From Veillonella sp. VA137 (GTDB taxonomy: Bacteria; Bacillota; Negativicutes; Veillonellales; Veillonellaceae), in the NCBI RefSeq assembly GCF_003992015.1, contig NZ_RQVK01000011.1, forward strand, positions 1 through 64,000: a stretch of DNA of 64,000 nucleotides, in the 5' to 3' direction. Below, piece by piece: positions 1 to 8,657 of this stretch (position 1 is the first letter of the stretch; every line of letters starts with the position of its first letter). Below the pieces are notes generated by a model. That model ran no database searches. It was not told the DNA's origin and saw nothing but the letters and a program-made list of their open reading frames with translations. Position numbers and translations under genes: made by a program.

Positions 1-51
1 GCTATGGACTTCGCCACTTTGGTAGATTTAGAGTACGTATTCTACTTTTGA
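1..51 (+). other. Possible 3' tail of a truncated gene
   Basis: The first 51 bases are open in frame 1 and end in TGA, reading AMDFATLVDLEYVFYF before the stop. This could be the C-terminus of a plus-strand gene cut by the window edge, but sixteen residues are too few to recognise and frame 3 is also open. I assign no function. Confidence 0.15.
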
Positions 52-90
52 GCAAAAAGAATGGCACCAACCATACATATGATTGGTGCC
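52..90 (-). terminator. Rho-independent terminator of pyrFE
   Basis: On the minus strand an eight-base-pair stem (GGCACCAA at 63-70 with TTGGTGCC at 83-90, extendable inward by CAT/ATG) is followed by ATTCTTTTTGC. It lies about 50 bases after the pyrE stop and fits a terminator for the pyrF-pyrE transcript. Confidence 0.75.
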
Positions 91-137
91 AAAGAAGACT
101 CGTAGGGTGAATACCCCAACATTTGACAGAGAGCCTT

Positions 138-725
138 TTATTTAATATGTTTACTACCACGTTCTGTCATTGGTGTGCCATTTTGGCAAAGTGGGCATGC
201 ATCAGCCTCAAATGTTGGTACAGTTAAGTTCAACAAGGCTTGTACTTTTTCATTTGGTACGCCAAAGTCTGCTTTACCACCGCTGCGGTTGACAAGAAGA
301 CCTACGCCTACAATTTCGCCGCCAGCTTCGTTCACTACATCAACTACTTCACGTACGGATCCGCCTGTGGTTACGATGTCTTCTACGATGAGAACACGTT
401 GTCCTTTTTCAATGCGGAATCCACGGCGTAATGTCATTTTACCTTTTTCTCGTTCTGTAAAAATAGCACGAGTGCCTAAGGCTTTACCTACTTCGTGAGC
501 TAACAAGATACCACCGGTCATAGGCCCGATGACAAGTTCTACGTTTTGGTCTTCAAAACGACGAGCTAATTCTTGGCATAATTGTTCTGTATATTTTGGA
601 TGGGATAAGACATTGAACTTTTCTACATACATTGGACTGTGAAGACCAGATGTTAACAAGAAATGTCCTTCTAAAATAGCTTGTGTGTCGATTAATAATT
701 GTTTTACATTCTCTTCTGTCATCAT
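138..725 (-). CDS. pyrE: Orotate phosphoribosyltransferase
   Basis: This 195-residue protein matches PyrE, which transfers the ribose-5-phosphate of PRPP to orotate to give OMP in cytosolic pyrimidine synthesis. The PRPP-binding signature VLIVEDIVTTGGS is near residues 111-123, and the N-terminal 'TSGLHSPMYVEKF' segment corresponds to the substrate loop of the family. The C-terminus carries a CPLC pair, as in some clostridial-type PyrE proteins. The start ATG at 725 overlaps the pyrF stop by four bases (ATGA), indicating translational coupling. A second ATG follows immediately at 722, and the GGAGA at 736-740 fits the first ATG better. The gene is the last of a two-gene operon ending at the hairpin near 63-90. 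Confidence 0.95.
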   Translation of the reverse strand: MMTEENVKQLLIDTQAILEGHFLLTSGLHSPMYVEKFNVLSHPKYTEQLCQELARRFEDQNVELVIGPMTGGILLAHEVGKALGTRAIFTEREKGKMTLRRGFRIEKGQRVLIVEDIVTTGGSVREVVDVVNEAGGEIVGVGLLVNRSGGKADFGVPNEKVQALLNLTVPTFEADACPLCQNGTPMTERGSKHIK

Positions 726-1441
726 TTTTGAACTGTCTCCATTTCCTCAACAATTAAACGAACTGCTTCTTGTGGATTTTCTGCTTGTGTAATTGGTCGT
801 CCTACCACAATGCGAGACGCTCCATCTTGTAAAGCACTGCTTGGCGTAGCAATACGCTTTTGGTCGTTAGTAGCCGCAAAAGATGGGCGGATACCTGGTG
901 TGACGATTAAAAAATCTTCTCCGCAAGCTTCACGAATGAGTTTTGCTTCTAATGGAGAAGCGACAACGCCATCTACGCCAGCTTCTTTGGCTAGCTTTGC
1001 TAATGTTACGACATGGTCTGAAATAGGTAAAGACCCACCAATGGCGGACCAATTTTCATCATCAAAGCTGGTTAGGGCTGTAATCGCCAATAGTTTAGGA
1101 CGCTCAATGCCTAGTTCAGCAGCTTGTTCTTTGGCGGCTTTCATAGCGGCTTCCATCATCACTTTGCCACCTTGACTGTGGATAGTGATTAATTTTGCTC
1201 CTAAACGAGTTAATGATTTAATACCATGGGCTACCGTATTTGGAATGTCATGTAATTTTAAATCAAGAAATACGGATTTATTGTGGTCCCGTAAATATGC
1301 TACAGTTTGTTCACCTGCTGCATAAAATAATTCCATGCCAACTTTATAATAGCTGACGGAATCGCCTAAGGATGTTACGATGGATTGCATCGCCTCCAGT
1401 GAGGACACATCTAAGGCTACAATTAAACGATCATCTGCCAT
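722..1441 (-). CDS. pyrF: Orotidine-5'-phosphate decarboxylase
   Basis: A 239-residue PyrF-type TIM barrel that decarboxylates OMP to UMP, the last step of de novo UMP synthesis. The N-terminus LIVALDV and the catalytic segment DLKLHDIPNTV (D-x-K-x-x-D-I) are intact, and the phosphate-binding end 'DGASRIVVGRPIT' is present. The start ATG at 1441 has a strong AAGGAGG on the minus strand about 7 bases upstream. It is the first gene of a pyrF-pyrE pair; no other pyr genes lie nearby in the window, so the rest of the pathway must be elsewhere. Confidence 0.96.
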   Translation of the reverse strand: MADDRLIVALDVSSLEAMQSIVTSLGDSVSYYKVGMELFYAAGEQTVAYLRDHNKSVFLDLKLHDIPNTVAHGIKSLTRLGAKLITIHSQGGKVMMEAAMKAAKEQAAELGIERPKLLAITALTSFDDENWSAIGGSLPISDHVVTLAKLAKEAGVDGVVASPLEAKLIREACGEDFLIVTPGIRPSFAATNDQKRIATPSSALQDGASRIVVGRPITQAENPQEAVRLIVEEMETVQK

Positions 1442-1470
1442 AGGAACCTCCTTGTTTCACAAATCGTACT

Positions 1471-1499
1471 ATTATTTCATAGTTTATAGTGAAAGTCAA
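1471..1499 (-). promoter_or_regulatory. Promoter of pyrFE
   Basis: Read on the minus strand, TTGACT (1494-1499) is separated by 17 bases from AATAAT (1471-1476), 30 bases before the pyrF start. It is a good sigma-70-type match, arranged back to back with a plus-strand promoter. Confidence 0.6.
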
Positions 1500-1515
1500 G
1501 AACTTTATATATTCG

Positions 1516-1544
1516 TTGAAATTTGAATGACTATAATTTATAAT
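1516..1544 (+). promoter_or_regulatory. Promoter of the ACT-domain/UPF0210 operon
   Basis: TTGAAA (1516-1521), a 17-base spacer and TATAAT (1539-1544) precede the ACT-domain gene by about 40 bases. The divergent pyrFE promoter lies just to the left. Confidence 0.65.
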
Positions 1545-1584
1545 GAAACTAAAATTGGATACGTATTTGATAGGAGATGAAAGT

Positions 1585-1854
1585 ATGAAATTAGTTGTGA
1601 CAGTGGTAGGGCAAGACAGAGTAGGTATTATTGCGGGAGTTACCCGTGTGTTAGCAGACAATGAAGTAAATGTAGTGTCCATTAACCAAACTATTTTGGA
1701 TGGTATTTTTAATATGATCATGATGTGTGAAGTCAGTGACTCCGCCGATTTAAGTGGTATCCAAAAAGCATTAATAGCAGAAGGTGACCGCTTAGGTGTT
1801 CAAATTTTAGCGCAAAATGCAGCCATCTTTTTAAGTATGCATCGTGTGGGATAA
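1585..1854 (+). CDS. ACT domain protein
   Basis: An 89-residue single ACT domain, the small-molecule-binding fold found in glycine cleavage regulators and amino-acid-sensing proteins. It begins MKLVVTVVGQDRVGIIAGVT, with the usual 'DRxGIIAxVTxxLAxxxVNV' core of stand-alone ACT proteins (UPF0237-like). I chose ATG 1585 because it follows AGGAGATGAAAGT at normal spacing. An upstream ATG at 1543 overlaps the predicted -10 and would add 14 unconserved residues. The next gene, a UPF0210 protein, starts 12 bases later, and this pairing is widespread in bacteria. The ligand and target are unknown. Confidence 0.85.
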   Translation: MKLVVTVVGQDRVGIIAGVTRVLADNEVNVVSINQTILDGIFNMIMMCEVSDSADLSGIQKALIAEGDRLGVQILAQNAAIFLSMHRVG

Positions 1855-1866
1855 GCGAGGGTACCT

Positions 1867-3225
1867 ATGTTAAGTATAGAAAATATTTTAGAAACGAATC
1901 GGATGATTCAAGATAATAAGTTAGATGTGCGGACCATAACCATGGGGATTAGTCTATTAGGATGTATCTCTGAAGATGGAGATCGTATGTGCGCTCGTAT
2001 TTACGACCATATTACGAAGGAAGCAGAATATTTAGTGAAAACAGGGGAAGATTTAGAGCGTGAACTAGGAGTACCTATTATTAATAAACGTATTTCTGTG
2101 ACACCAATTTCTTTAATTGGTGGTGCCTCCAACTTACCCAACTATGTGTCCATCGCTCGTGCCTTAGATCAAGCAGCAAAAGCAGTAGGTGTAAATTTTA
2201 TCGGCGGTTTTTCTGCTTTAGTATCGAAAGGGTATACAGAGGGAGATCGCAAGCTCATAGCTTCCATTCCTGAAGCGTTAGCGACAACAGATATCGTGTG
2301 TAGCTCCGTAGGTATTGGTTCTACAAAGGCAGGCATCAATATGGATGCAGTGGCTGACATGGGACACATTGTGAAAGAAACAGCCCGTCTCACAGCCGAT
2401 AGAGATGCTTTGGGTTGTGCGAAGCTAGTGATTTTCTGCAATCCTGTAGAAGATAATCCGTTCATGGCAGGGGCTTTCCATGGTGTCACAGAAGGTCAGA
2501 CAACCATTAGTGTTGGCGTCAGTGGTCCTGGAGTAGTAAAACATGCTTTGGAATCTGTAAAAGGTGAACCATTTGATGTAGTAGCGGAAACGATTAAACG
2601 GACAGCTTTCAAAATTACTCGTGTGGGACAATTAGTAGCACAAGAGGCATCACGTAGATTGAATAAACAATTTGGTATTATCGATATTTCTTTAGCACCC
2701 ACACCTGCCGTAGGGGACTCTGTAGCACATGTGCTAGAAGAAATGGGGTTAGAAGCGTGCGGTACCCATGGTACTACGGCAGCTTTGGCCTTGTTGAACG
2801 ATGCTGTGAAAAAAGGTGGCCTTATGGCATCTTCTCACGTAGGTGGATTAAGTGGTGCTTTCATTCCTGTCAGTGAAGATAAGGGCATGATTGATGCGGT
2901 TACATTAGGCAGTTTGTCCTTAGATAAATTAGAAGCTATGACTTGTGTTTGCTCTGTGGGATTAGATATGATTGCTGTACCGGGAGATACCTCAGCAGCG
3001 ACGATTTCTGCAATTATTGCGGACGAGGCGGCTATTGGCATGATTAATAATAAAACGACAGCGGTACGACTCATTCCAGTGCCGAATAAAATCGTAGGGG
3101 ATATCGTAGAGTTTGGCGGGCTCTTGGGATATGCACCGATTATAAAAGTACATCCATTTAGTTCAGAAGAGTTCATTCGTCGTGGTGGGCGTATTCCGGC
3201 GCCAGTCCGTAGTTTGACAAATTAA
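1867..3225 (+). CDS. UPF0210 family protein (PFL-like, DUF711)
   Basis: A 452-residue protein matching UPF0210, a conserved family distantly related to pyruvate formate-lyase-type folds but with no established reaction. The opening segment through '[14 protein letters not shown]' and the internal '[15 protein letters not shown]' are typical, and the length is that expected for the family. It is co-transcribed with the ACT-domain gene, 12 bases downstream of its stop. The constant association suggests the ACT protein regulates this one (inference). I cannot assign a substrate. Confidence 0.88.
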   Translation: MLSIENILETNRMIQDNKLDVRTITMGISLLGCISEDGDRMCARIYDHITKEAEYLVKTGEDLERELGVPIINKRISVTPISLIGGASNLPNYVSIARALDQAAKAVGVNFIGGFSALVSKGYTEGDRKLIASIPEALATTDIVCSSVGIGSTKAGINMDAVADMGHIVKETARLTADRDALGCAKLVIFCNPVEDNPFMAGAFHGVTEGQTTISVGVSGPGVVKHALESVKGEPFDVVAETIKRTAFKITRVGQLVAQEASRRLNKQFGIIDISLAPTPAVGDSVAHVLEEMGLEACGTHGTTAALALLNDAVKKGGLMASSHVGGLSGAFIPVSEDKGMIDAVTLGSLSLDKLEAMTCVCSVGLDMIAVPGDTSAATISAIIADEAAIGMINNKTTAVRLIPVPNKIVGDIVEFGGLLGYAPIIKVHPFSSEEFIRRGGRIPAPVRSLTN

Positions 3226-3290
3226 TGAGTCTAAGCCATAGGGAATCTTCCCTAGTAGTTGCATGTTATAGAATATAGTGAGGTAAGGTT

Positions 3291-4247
3291 ATGAAACAAA
3301 TTTGTGTCATGGAACCATTAGGCGTATCCGAAGAATTATTACAATCCTTAGCAGAGCCATTCAAGGATCAAGGCTATGAACTGGTTGTGCATGGTACGAA
3401 GGAAACGGACCAAGTAAAGCTGTTGGACCGTGTTCGTGAAGCTTCCATCATTATCATGGCGAACCAACCTTTGTCTGGTGAGATTATTCGGCAATGTCCA
3501 AACTTAGAGTTTATATCTGTGGCTTTCACAGGGGTGGACCATGTGGATTTGGATGCATGCCGTGAGAAAGGTATCGTTGTGAGCAATGCAGCAGGTTATT
3601 CTACACAAGCCGTAGCAGAGTTAGTGTTTGGTCTTGCTATTTCTGTCATGCGCAATGTATTGCCTTGCGATGGACGTACACGGACAGGTGGCACTAAAGA
3701 TGGACTGCCTGGATTTGAACTGCACGGCAAAACCTTTGGTGTCGTAGGCATGGGGGCTATCGGTGTGGCTGTAGCTCGTATTGCCAAGGCCTTTGGTTGC
3801 CACGTGCTTGCTTACAATCGTTCGGAAAAACCAGAATTACTAGCAGAAGGCTTTGCCTTTGCTGACTTAGATACAGTAGTACGAGATTCAGATATTCTAT
3901 CCTTGCATGTACCATTGAATGATGCTACACGTCATTTAATCGATGCAAAGCGTATTGATAGCATGAAAGATACAGCGGTATTGATCAATACAGCACGTGG
4001 TCCTGTAGTGGATAATGAAGCATTGGCGAAAGCCTTACATGCAGGCAAATTGCGAGGAGTTGGCATCGATGTGTTTGAGATGGAACCACCAATCCCAACA
4101 GATCATCCATTATGTGATGCACCTCATACAGTCTTAACACCACACATTGCCTTTGCGAGCCAAGAGGCTTTTGTGACTCGAGCTCACATTGTGATGGATA
4201 ATATTGTGGCATTCTTACAAGGGGAACCTGTCAATCGGGTGTGTTAA
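3291..4247 (+). CDS. D-2-hydroxyacid dehydrogenase, NAD-dependent
   Basis: This 318-residue protein belongs to the D-isomer-specific 2-hydroxyacid dehydrogenase family, which interconverts 2-oxo acids and D-2-hydroxy acids. The Rossmann motif GMGAIG is at residues 153-158. The catalytic triad is recognisable as Arg236 (in NTARGPVVD), Glu265 (in EMEPP) and His285 (in LTPHIAF). The N-terminal and C-terminal substrate domains are both present and the length is normal. It resembles SerA-type and phosphonate/hydroxypyruvate dehydrogenases, but it lacks the C-terminal ACT domain of many SerA proteins, so the substrate is uncertain. It lies 65 bases after the UPF0210 gene and may be part of the same transcript. 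Confidence 0.88.
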   Translation: MKQICVMEPLGVSEELLQSLAEPFKDQGYELVVHGTKETDQVKLLDRVREASIIIMANQPLSGEIIRQCPNLEFISVAFTGVDHVDLDACREKGIVVSNAAGYSTQAVAELVFGLAISVMRNVLPCDGRTRTGGTKDGLPGFELHGKTFGVVGMGAIGVAVARIAKAFGCHVLAYNRSEKPELLAEGFAFADLDTVVRDSDILSLHVPLNDATRHLIDAKRIDSMKDTAVLINTARGPVVDNEALAKALHAGKLRGVGIDVFEMEPPIPTDHPLCDAPHTVLTPHIAFASQEAFVTRAHIVMDNIVAFLQGEPVNRVC

Positions 4248-4398
4248 GACTTTCATAGAAAGTATATATAACAAAGACCCTATGTATATGTATATCCTAT
4301 AGTGATTGCAATTTCGTTCCAATCGTCCTATAATACTTTGTATTACGTTTTAACATACAATGGTACGCCCTAAGTGGACTCACAGAAAGGATGATTGG

Positions 4399-5472
4399 AT
4401 GAGACCTGTACATACATTACCAAGCTATAGCTTTGGGGGACATGAAATTTTTGATACTATCGGAGATTATACAAAACAGTTAGGTAAGAAAACTGTTATT
4501 ATCGGCGGAGATACATCGTTATCTGTGGCATTACCTTTGTTGCAACCGGCTCTAGAAAAAGCAGGGGTTGAAGTGCTAGAAGTGGTACATTTTGGCGGCG
4601 AATGTGCCTATGCTGTAACAAATGAATTGGCAAAAAAGGAATCCTTGCAAGCTGCTGACTTTCTCATCGGTGTAGGTGGCGGTAAAGCCCTAGATACGAC
4701 GAAATTAACGAGTATTGAATTAGGGGATATTCCTGTCATCACAGTACCTACCATTGCAGCTACCTGTGCAGCTACATCTGAGGCTATTGCCATTTATACC
4801 TTGGACCATACCTTTGACAGCGTCGCTTTCCTAAAACGTCCTGCCGTGCATACATTCATTGATGCAGACATTTTGGTGAAAGCTCCAAGTCAATATTTCT
4901 GGGCAGGTATGGGTGACACCATTGCGAAACATTATGAAACGCATATGGCTACGCGTGGCCGAGATTTGTCCTATAATGTACAAGTAGGCTTATCTTTATC
5001 CAAGATGTGTGCGGAACCAATTTTTGCACATGGTCGTGAAGCTCTTACGGCCAATGAACAAGGGGAACGGAATCGCCTCTTTGATGAGTTGGTGATGGCT
5101 GTAGTACTTACAACAGGTATCGTTTCTGGATGTATGCCTGGGGACTTTAACAGTACTATTGCTCACGCTGTGTGCTACGGTTGTGCCGAAGACCCTCATA
5201 CAGAAGAAAACCATCTTCATGGGGAAATGGTAGCCTATGGTCTCTTAGTGTTATTTGCAGCAGATAAGCAAGATGAGGAATTGGATCGATGGCTTCCAGT
5301 GTACCGTCAAATTGGATGGCCTACGAAACTTTCCGACATGGGATTAACAAAAGAACATATCCCAATGATCGTGAAAAAAGCAGCTTCTGTTCGTGATGTA
5401 GTGATTAGCCCTTATGTGGTGACAGAAGAATTATTGACCGAAGCGATTTTGAAAGTGGAAGCGCATAACTAA
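4399..5472 (+). CDS. Iron-containing alcohol dehydrogenase family protein (HcxA/glycerol dehydrogenase-like)
   Basis: About 357 residues from ATG 4399, which follows AAAGGATGATTGG; an in-frame ATG at 4360 has no ribosome binding site. It belongs to the group III metal-dependent alcohol dehydrogenases. The NAD-binding GVGGGKALDT, the conserved VPTIAATCAA, the metal-ligand region AGMGDTIAKHYE and the C-terminal metal-ligand segment around ENHLHGEMVAYG are visible. These features most resemble E. coli YbdH/HcxA, a reductase of 2-oxo acids, more than classical glycerol dehydrogenase (recalled family knowledge). Its position after a 2-hydroxyacid dehydrogenase suggests a role in hydroxyacid redox metabolism (inference). 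Confidence 0.83.
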   Translation: MRPVHTLPSYSFGGHEIFDTIGDYTKQLGKKTVIIGGDTSLSVALPLLQPALEKAGVEVLEVVHFGGECAYAVTNELAKKESLQAADFLIGVGGGKALDTTKLTSIELGDIPVITVPTIAATCAATSEAIAIYTLDHTFDSVAFLKRPAVHTFIDADILVKAPSQYFWAGMGDTIAKHYETHMATRGRDLSYNVQVGLSLSKMCAEPIFAHGREALTANEQGERNRLFDELVMAVVLTTGIVSGCMPGDFNSTIAHAVCYGCAEDPHTEENHLHGEMVAYGLLVLFAADKQDEELDRWLPVYRQIGWPTKLSDMGLTKEHIPMIVKKAASVRDVVISPYVVTEELLTEAILKVEAHN

Positions 5473-5541
5473 TCTGTGTGGCGCTAGGTTGCATAGTATA
5501 CAGTTAAATCTGTATGAACATAGTTCGTATATCAGTAATCG

Positions 5542-5580
5542 ACAGGTATCTCTAGTAGAAAGAGATACCTGTTTGTGCTA
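5542..5580 (+). terminator. Hairpin terminator after the alcohol dehydrogenase
   Basis: A perfect 12-base-pair stem (ACAGGTATCTCT at 5542-5553 with AGAGATACCTGT at 5561-5572) and a 7-base loop are followed by a short T-rich tail. The remaining bases to 5812 (about 230) hold no gene; I see only AT-rich leader sequence of the next gene. Confidence 0.65.
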
Positions 5581-5812
5581 TGATGGGGGTATTATATTAT
5601 GAATTGGATAGGCATGGCATATGCTAGGGATATGAGTCAAAATTTGTGCTTATCAAATGACAGCGTTAGATATAACAGGGATGGTTGTTTATAGAATTGT
5701 CTGAATTCATAGAGATAGCATCTAGTATAGCTAATTGTTTATAAAATGAGATAGATAGTTTGTGCATGAGTAAGATAATGCTTAATAAAGGAAGTCGGAG
5801 CAGAAGGTGGCT

Positions 5813-7033
5813 ATGGAACGAATATCATGGAATGAAATAGATTTTGTAAAGGTAGGGAATGCTACGGATTCGGTAGGTAAAACGGGGTTGACCGTATTAC
5901 GCTTTCCTCGTGGTGCCCAAGGGGGGCTGCATATTAGTGGAGGTGGTCCTGCCGCCCGTGAAAGTGGCGTTCTAGATCCAACGACAGCACCAACGCCGGT
6001 GAATGCTTTGGTCTTAGGCGGTGGATCCGCCTTTGGCCTCTGCGCTAGCGATGGGGTCATGCAATCTTTAGAAGCACGGAATATTGGCTTTCCTACAGCC
6101 TATGGGGTGGTGCCCATTGTTTGCCAAAGCGATATTTACGACTTATCCTACGGAAACCAGAAGGCACGTCCCACAGTACAGATGGCGTATAATGCTTGTG
6201 AAAGGACTTTCACAAGAACGGAACCAATGTCTGGCAATGTAGGTGCTGGTACAGGAGCTACCGTAGGTAAGGTATGTGGCATGGAACGAGCCATGAAGGG
6301 TGGCATCGGGTATGCAGCTGCAAAGCTAGGGGACCTTGTGGTAGGTGCTGTTGTGGTAGTGAATGCCTTTGGTAATGTGTATGATCGTTATGGACATGCC
6401 CTAGGAGGTGTCATGGATGAAGAACGTCAGCACATATTGGATGCTTGTCAGCTGATGTTTGATCAATACGTAGGTGTAATTGAAAGTAAGCCGTTGGTAG
6501 GGAAATCCATAATAGGTAGCATGGAGGATGTACCGCTAAAGGATAGCAATGCTCGAGGTGAAGCGGTTCTAGGTATAGAAAAGGGGAATACTACTATTGG
6601 AGCTGTTGTGACAAATGCTAAGTTTACTAAAGGGGAGTTAACGAAAATTGCTATGATGGCTACCAATGGGTATGCGAGGTCTATTCGCCCTGTGGGGACC
6701 CTGTCTGATGGAGATACAATCTATGCGTTCTCTGTGTCTAAGTCAGATAAGTTAGTGGAGTATCATACTAATTCTGCTCAAGAGAGTGGTAATAAAGGTG
6801 CTAATGTTAACAATGATGACCATCATTTTGAAATACAAAATGGTTTGAGGAGAATAACTGAAAGTCAGTCTACTTGTAATATAGATAAAGAAGTGGTAGC
6901 TGATGTGAATGTGGTAGGCACTTTGGCAGCAGAGTTAATGAGTGACGCCATCGAAGATGCTATGCGAGCTAGTAGGATAGATCATTCCGAGTTTTTAGCG
7001 AATATAATTGATTTACACGAAGTGAAAATTTAA
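5813..7033 (+). CDS. P1/DmpA family (S58) N-terminal-nucleophile aminopeptidase
   Basis: About 406 residues from ATG 5813, chosen for the AAGG five bases upstream; a GTG at 5807 is an alternative. The protein matches the P1/DmpA family, Ntn-type aminopeptidases that self-cleave into two chains. The family segments ALVLGGGSAFGL, GNVGAGTGATVGK and GDLVVGAVVVVNAFGN are present. The expected self-cleavage site is Asn259-Thr260 in EKGNTTIGAVVTNA, making Thr260 the new nucleophile (inference from the family). A hydrophilic stretch of about 40 residues with NNDDHHFE near residues 325-365 interrupts the conserved C-terminal part. Peptide substrate and localisation are unknown; no signal peptide is seen. 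Confidence 0.85.
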   Translation: MERISWNEIDFVKVGNATDSVGKTGLTVLRFPRGAQGGLHISGGGPAARESGVLDPTTAPTPVNALVLGGGSAFGLCASDGVMQSLEARNIGFPTAYGVVPIVCQSDIYDLSYGNQKARPTVQMAYNACERTFTRTEPMSGNVGAGTGATVGKVCGMERAMKGGIGYAAAKLGDLVVGAVVVVNAFGNVYDRYGHALGGVMDEERQHILDACQLMFDQYVGVIESKPLVGKSIIGSMEDVPLKDSNARGEAVLGIEKGNTTIGAVVTNAKFTKGELTKIAMMATNGYARSIRPVGTLSDGDTIYAFSVSKSDKLVEYHTNSAQESGNKGANVNNDDHHFEIQNGLRRITESQSTCNIDKEVVADVNVVGTLAAELMSDAIEDAMRASRIDHSEFLANIIDLHEVKI

Positions 7034-7049
7034 AATATATAAAAAATAC

Positions 7050-7078
7050 TTGCATTTTATATGAAAGTACTATATAAT
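7050..7078 (+). promoter_or_regulatory. tRNA operon promoter
   Basis: TTGCAT (7050-7055), a 17-base spacer and TATAAT (7073-7078) lie 15 bases before the first tRNA. Confidence 0.75.
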
Positions 7079-7092
7079 AACTCTTGTATTAT

Positions 7093-7168
7093 TCCTCGAT
7101 AGCTCAGCAGGTAGAGCAATCGGCTGTTAACCGATCGGTCGTAGGTTCGAGTCCTACTCGAGGAGCCA
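7093..7168 (+). tRNA. tRNA-Asn (GTT)
   Basis: A 76-base cloverleaf with acceptor stem TCCTCGA/TCGAGGA, anticodon GTT in CTGTTAA, TTCGAGT T-loop and encoded CCA. The sequence is identical to the second tRNA-Asn copy at 23691. Confidence 0.97.
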
Positions 7169-7173
7169 TACAA

Positions 7174-7248
7174 GGCCCGTTGGTCAAGCGGTTAAGACAC
7201 CGCCCTTTCACGGCGGTATCGGGGGTTCGATTCCCCCACGGGTCACCA
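7174..7248 (+). tRNA. tRNA-Glu (TTC)
   Basis: A 75-base tRNA with acceptor GGCCCGT/ACGGGTC, anticodon TTC in CTTTCAC, TTCGATT T-loop and encoded CCA. Identical to the copy at 23882. Confidence 0.97.
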
Positions 7249-7251
7249 TAT

Positions 7252-7327
<76 letters not shown>

Positions 7328-7333
7328 TAGCTA

Positions 7334-7362
7334 AGAACCATCCGAATGGATGGTTCTTTTTT
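7334..7362 (+). terminator. Terminator of the first tRNA operon
   Basis: The stem AGAACCATCC / GGATGGTTCT with loop GAAT is followed by six T residues, directly after tRNA-Val. Confidence 0.9.
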
Positions 7363-7392
7363 ATATACTCTCGTTAATGAAATGGAAACCAT

Positions 7393-8331
7393 ATGAAAGA
7401 TAAACGAACGTTAACATATACAATTGGAAATACGATAGCACCGACGTTAGGAGAATGGCTAGATATTCATCAATTTCCTCGGAAAACGATGAAAGAACTC
7501 TTCGGGGCCAAGGCTGTTCGATTAGATGGACAACTGTGTACGGCAAAATCTGAACTTTCAGAGGGAATGGTATTAGAAATTATCCCCTTAAAAGAACGAA
7601 TCGACCACGACCCAATAGAAATACCATTAACAATAGCCTATGAAGATGAAGATATTCTTATTGTAGATAAAGCATCGGGAATCACGATGAATTCGAAAGG
7701 ACAAGTATCTTTAGCGAATGGAGTAGCCCACTATTTTAAAATACATAAGATTTACGGAAAAGTACGATTCTTAAATCGATTGGATCGTGATACATCGGGT
7801 TTGGTGATAGTAGCTAAGCATGGCTTGGCACAACACTTTTACCAAATGCAGATGGATGACAATCGGTTGGAAAAATGGTACCGAGCGACGGTACAAGGGC
7901 GATTGGCACAAGCTCATGAGGTACTAGAATTACCTATCCGCAAAAGTGCAGATGGCATCCATCAAGAGGTACACCCAGAGGGTGTGATGACAAAAACGGA
8001 ATATGAAGTACTACACTATGATGCGGCACAAGATACAACAGATGTGCATATTCGCTTGTGGACGGGCAAGACCCACCAAATTCGCGTGACCATGGCACAT
8101 ATAGGACATCCGTTGGTACATGACCCGCTGTATGCTGATGCGGGAGTGATGGAATCCAGACAGAATACAGTGGAAAATGATGATGCACAATGTTACAAAG
8201 GCTTACAGCAAGAGGTAACAAATACAACTAAAGGACAGATAGAAGACATAGGCAAGGCGTTTGCCCTTAGGGCTTATCGTTTAGTGTGCTACCATATGCG
8301 AACCGGGGAACAAATTATTGTAGAAGTATAA
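7393..8331 (+). CDS. RluA family pseudouridine synthase
   Basis: A 312-residue RNA pseudouridine synthase of the RluA family. The catalytic motif NRLDRDTSGLVIVAK places the catalytic aspartate at Asp131. An N-terminal S4-like segment (KAVRLDGQLC, about residues 40-50) and the downstream KTHQIRVTMAHIGHPLVHDPLY motif are present. Family members modify rRNA or tRNA uridines; which site is used here cannot be told from sequence. The C-terminal region has an extra hydrophilic stretch around residues 255-285 before the final strand. It follows the tRNA operon terminator and converges on prmA. Confidence 0.9.
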   Translation: MKDKRTLTYTIGNTIAPTLGEWLDIHQFPRKTMKELFGAKAVRLDGQLCTAKSELSEGMVLEIIPLKERIDHDPIEIPLTIAYEDEDILIVDKASGITMNSKGQVSLANGVAHYFKIHKIYGKVRFLNRLDRDTSGLVIVAKHGLAQHFYQMQMDDNRLEKWYRATVQGRLAQAHEVLELPIRKSADGIHQEVHPEGVMTKTEYEVLHYDAAQDTTDVHIRLWTGKTHQIRVTMAHIGHPLVHDPLYADAGVMESRQNTVENDDAQCYKGLQQEVTNTTKGQIEDIGKAFALRAYRLVCYHMRTGEQIIVEV

Positions 8332-8467
8332 TAGTTGTGTATTGTTATAGCTGTAGTTACTATCAGTAGTTCAAGGCAGAGCAGTAGAGTATAAAATACG
8401 TGGATAAACTGTGTCTATACTAATATAACCCTTACAATATTAGAAACGATAAAAAACGAAAAGCGCG

Positions 8468-8544
8468 AAAAAAGCACGAAAACTAAAATCGTGTTCGAAA
8501 TCGCGTTTTTTTGTGCGCAAAAATTTTAGAATCGTGCTTTTTTT
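8468..8544. terminator. Long bidirectional terminator between convergent genes
   Basis: AAAAAAGCACGA plus CTAAAAT (8468-8489) pairs with ATTTTAG plus TCGTGCTTTTTTT (8523-8544). The enclosed loop can itself fold through CGTGTTCGAAATCGCG and GTGCGC. The A-run on one side and T-run on the other make it usable in both directions, between the RluA-type gene (+) and prmA (-). The rest of the 326-base gap shows no gene. Confidence 0.75.
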
Positions 8545-8657
8545 GTTCCATATTTAGTTTCTATGTGTGATATTAAGATTTTATTTAATCATACTTACGT
8601 TGTATATTTATAGGAGGTACGGCTATAGATTTCTGTATGCAAACATGGCACTCACCA

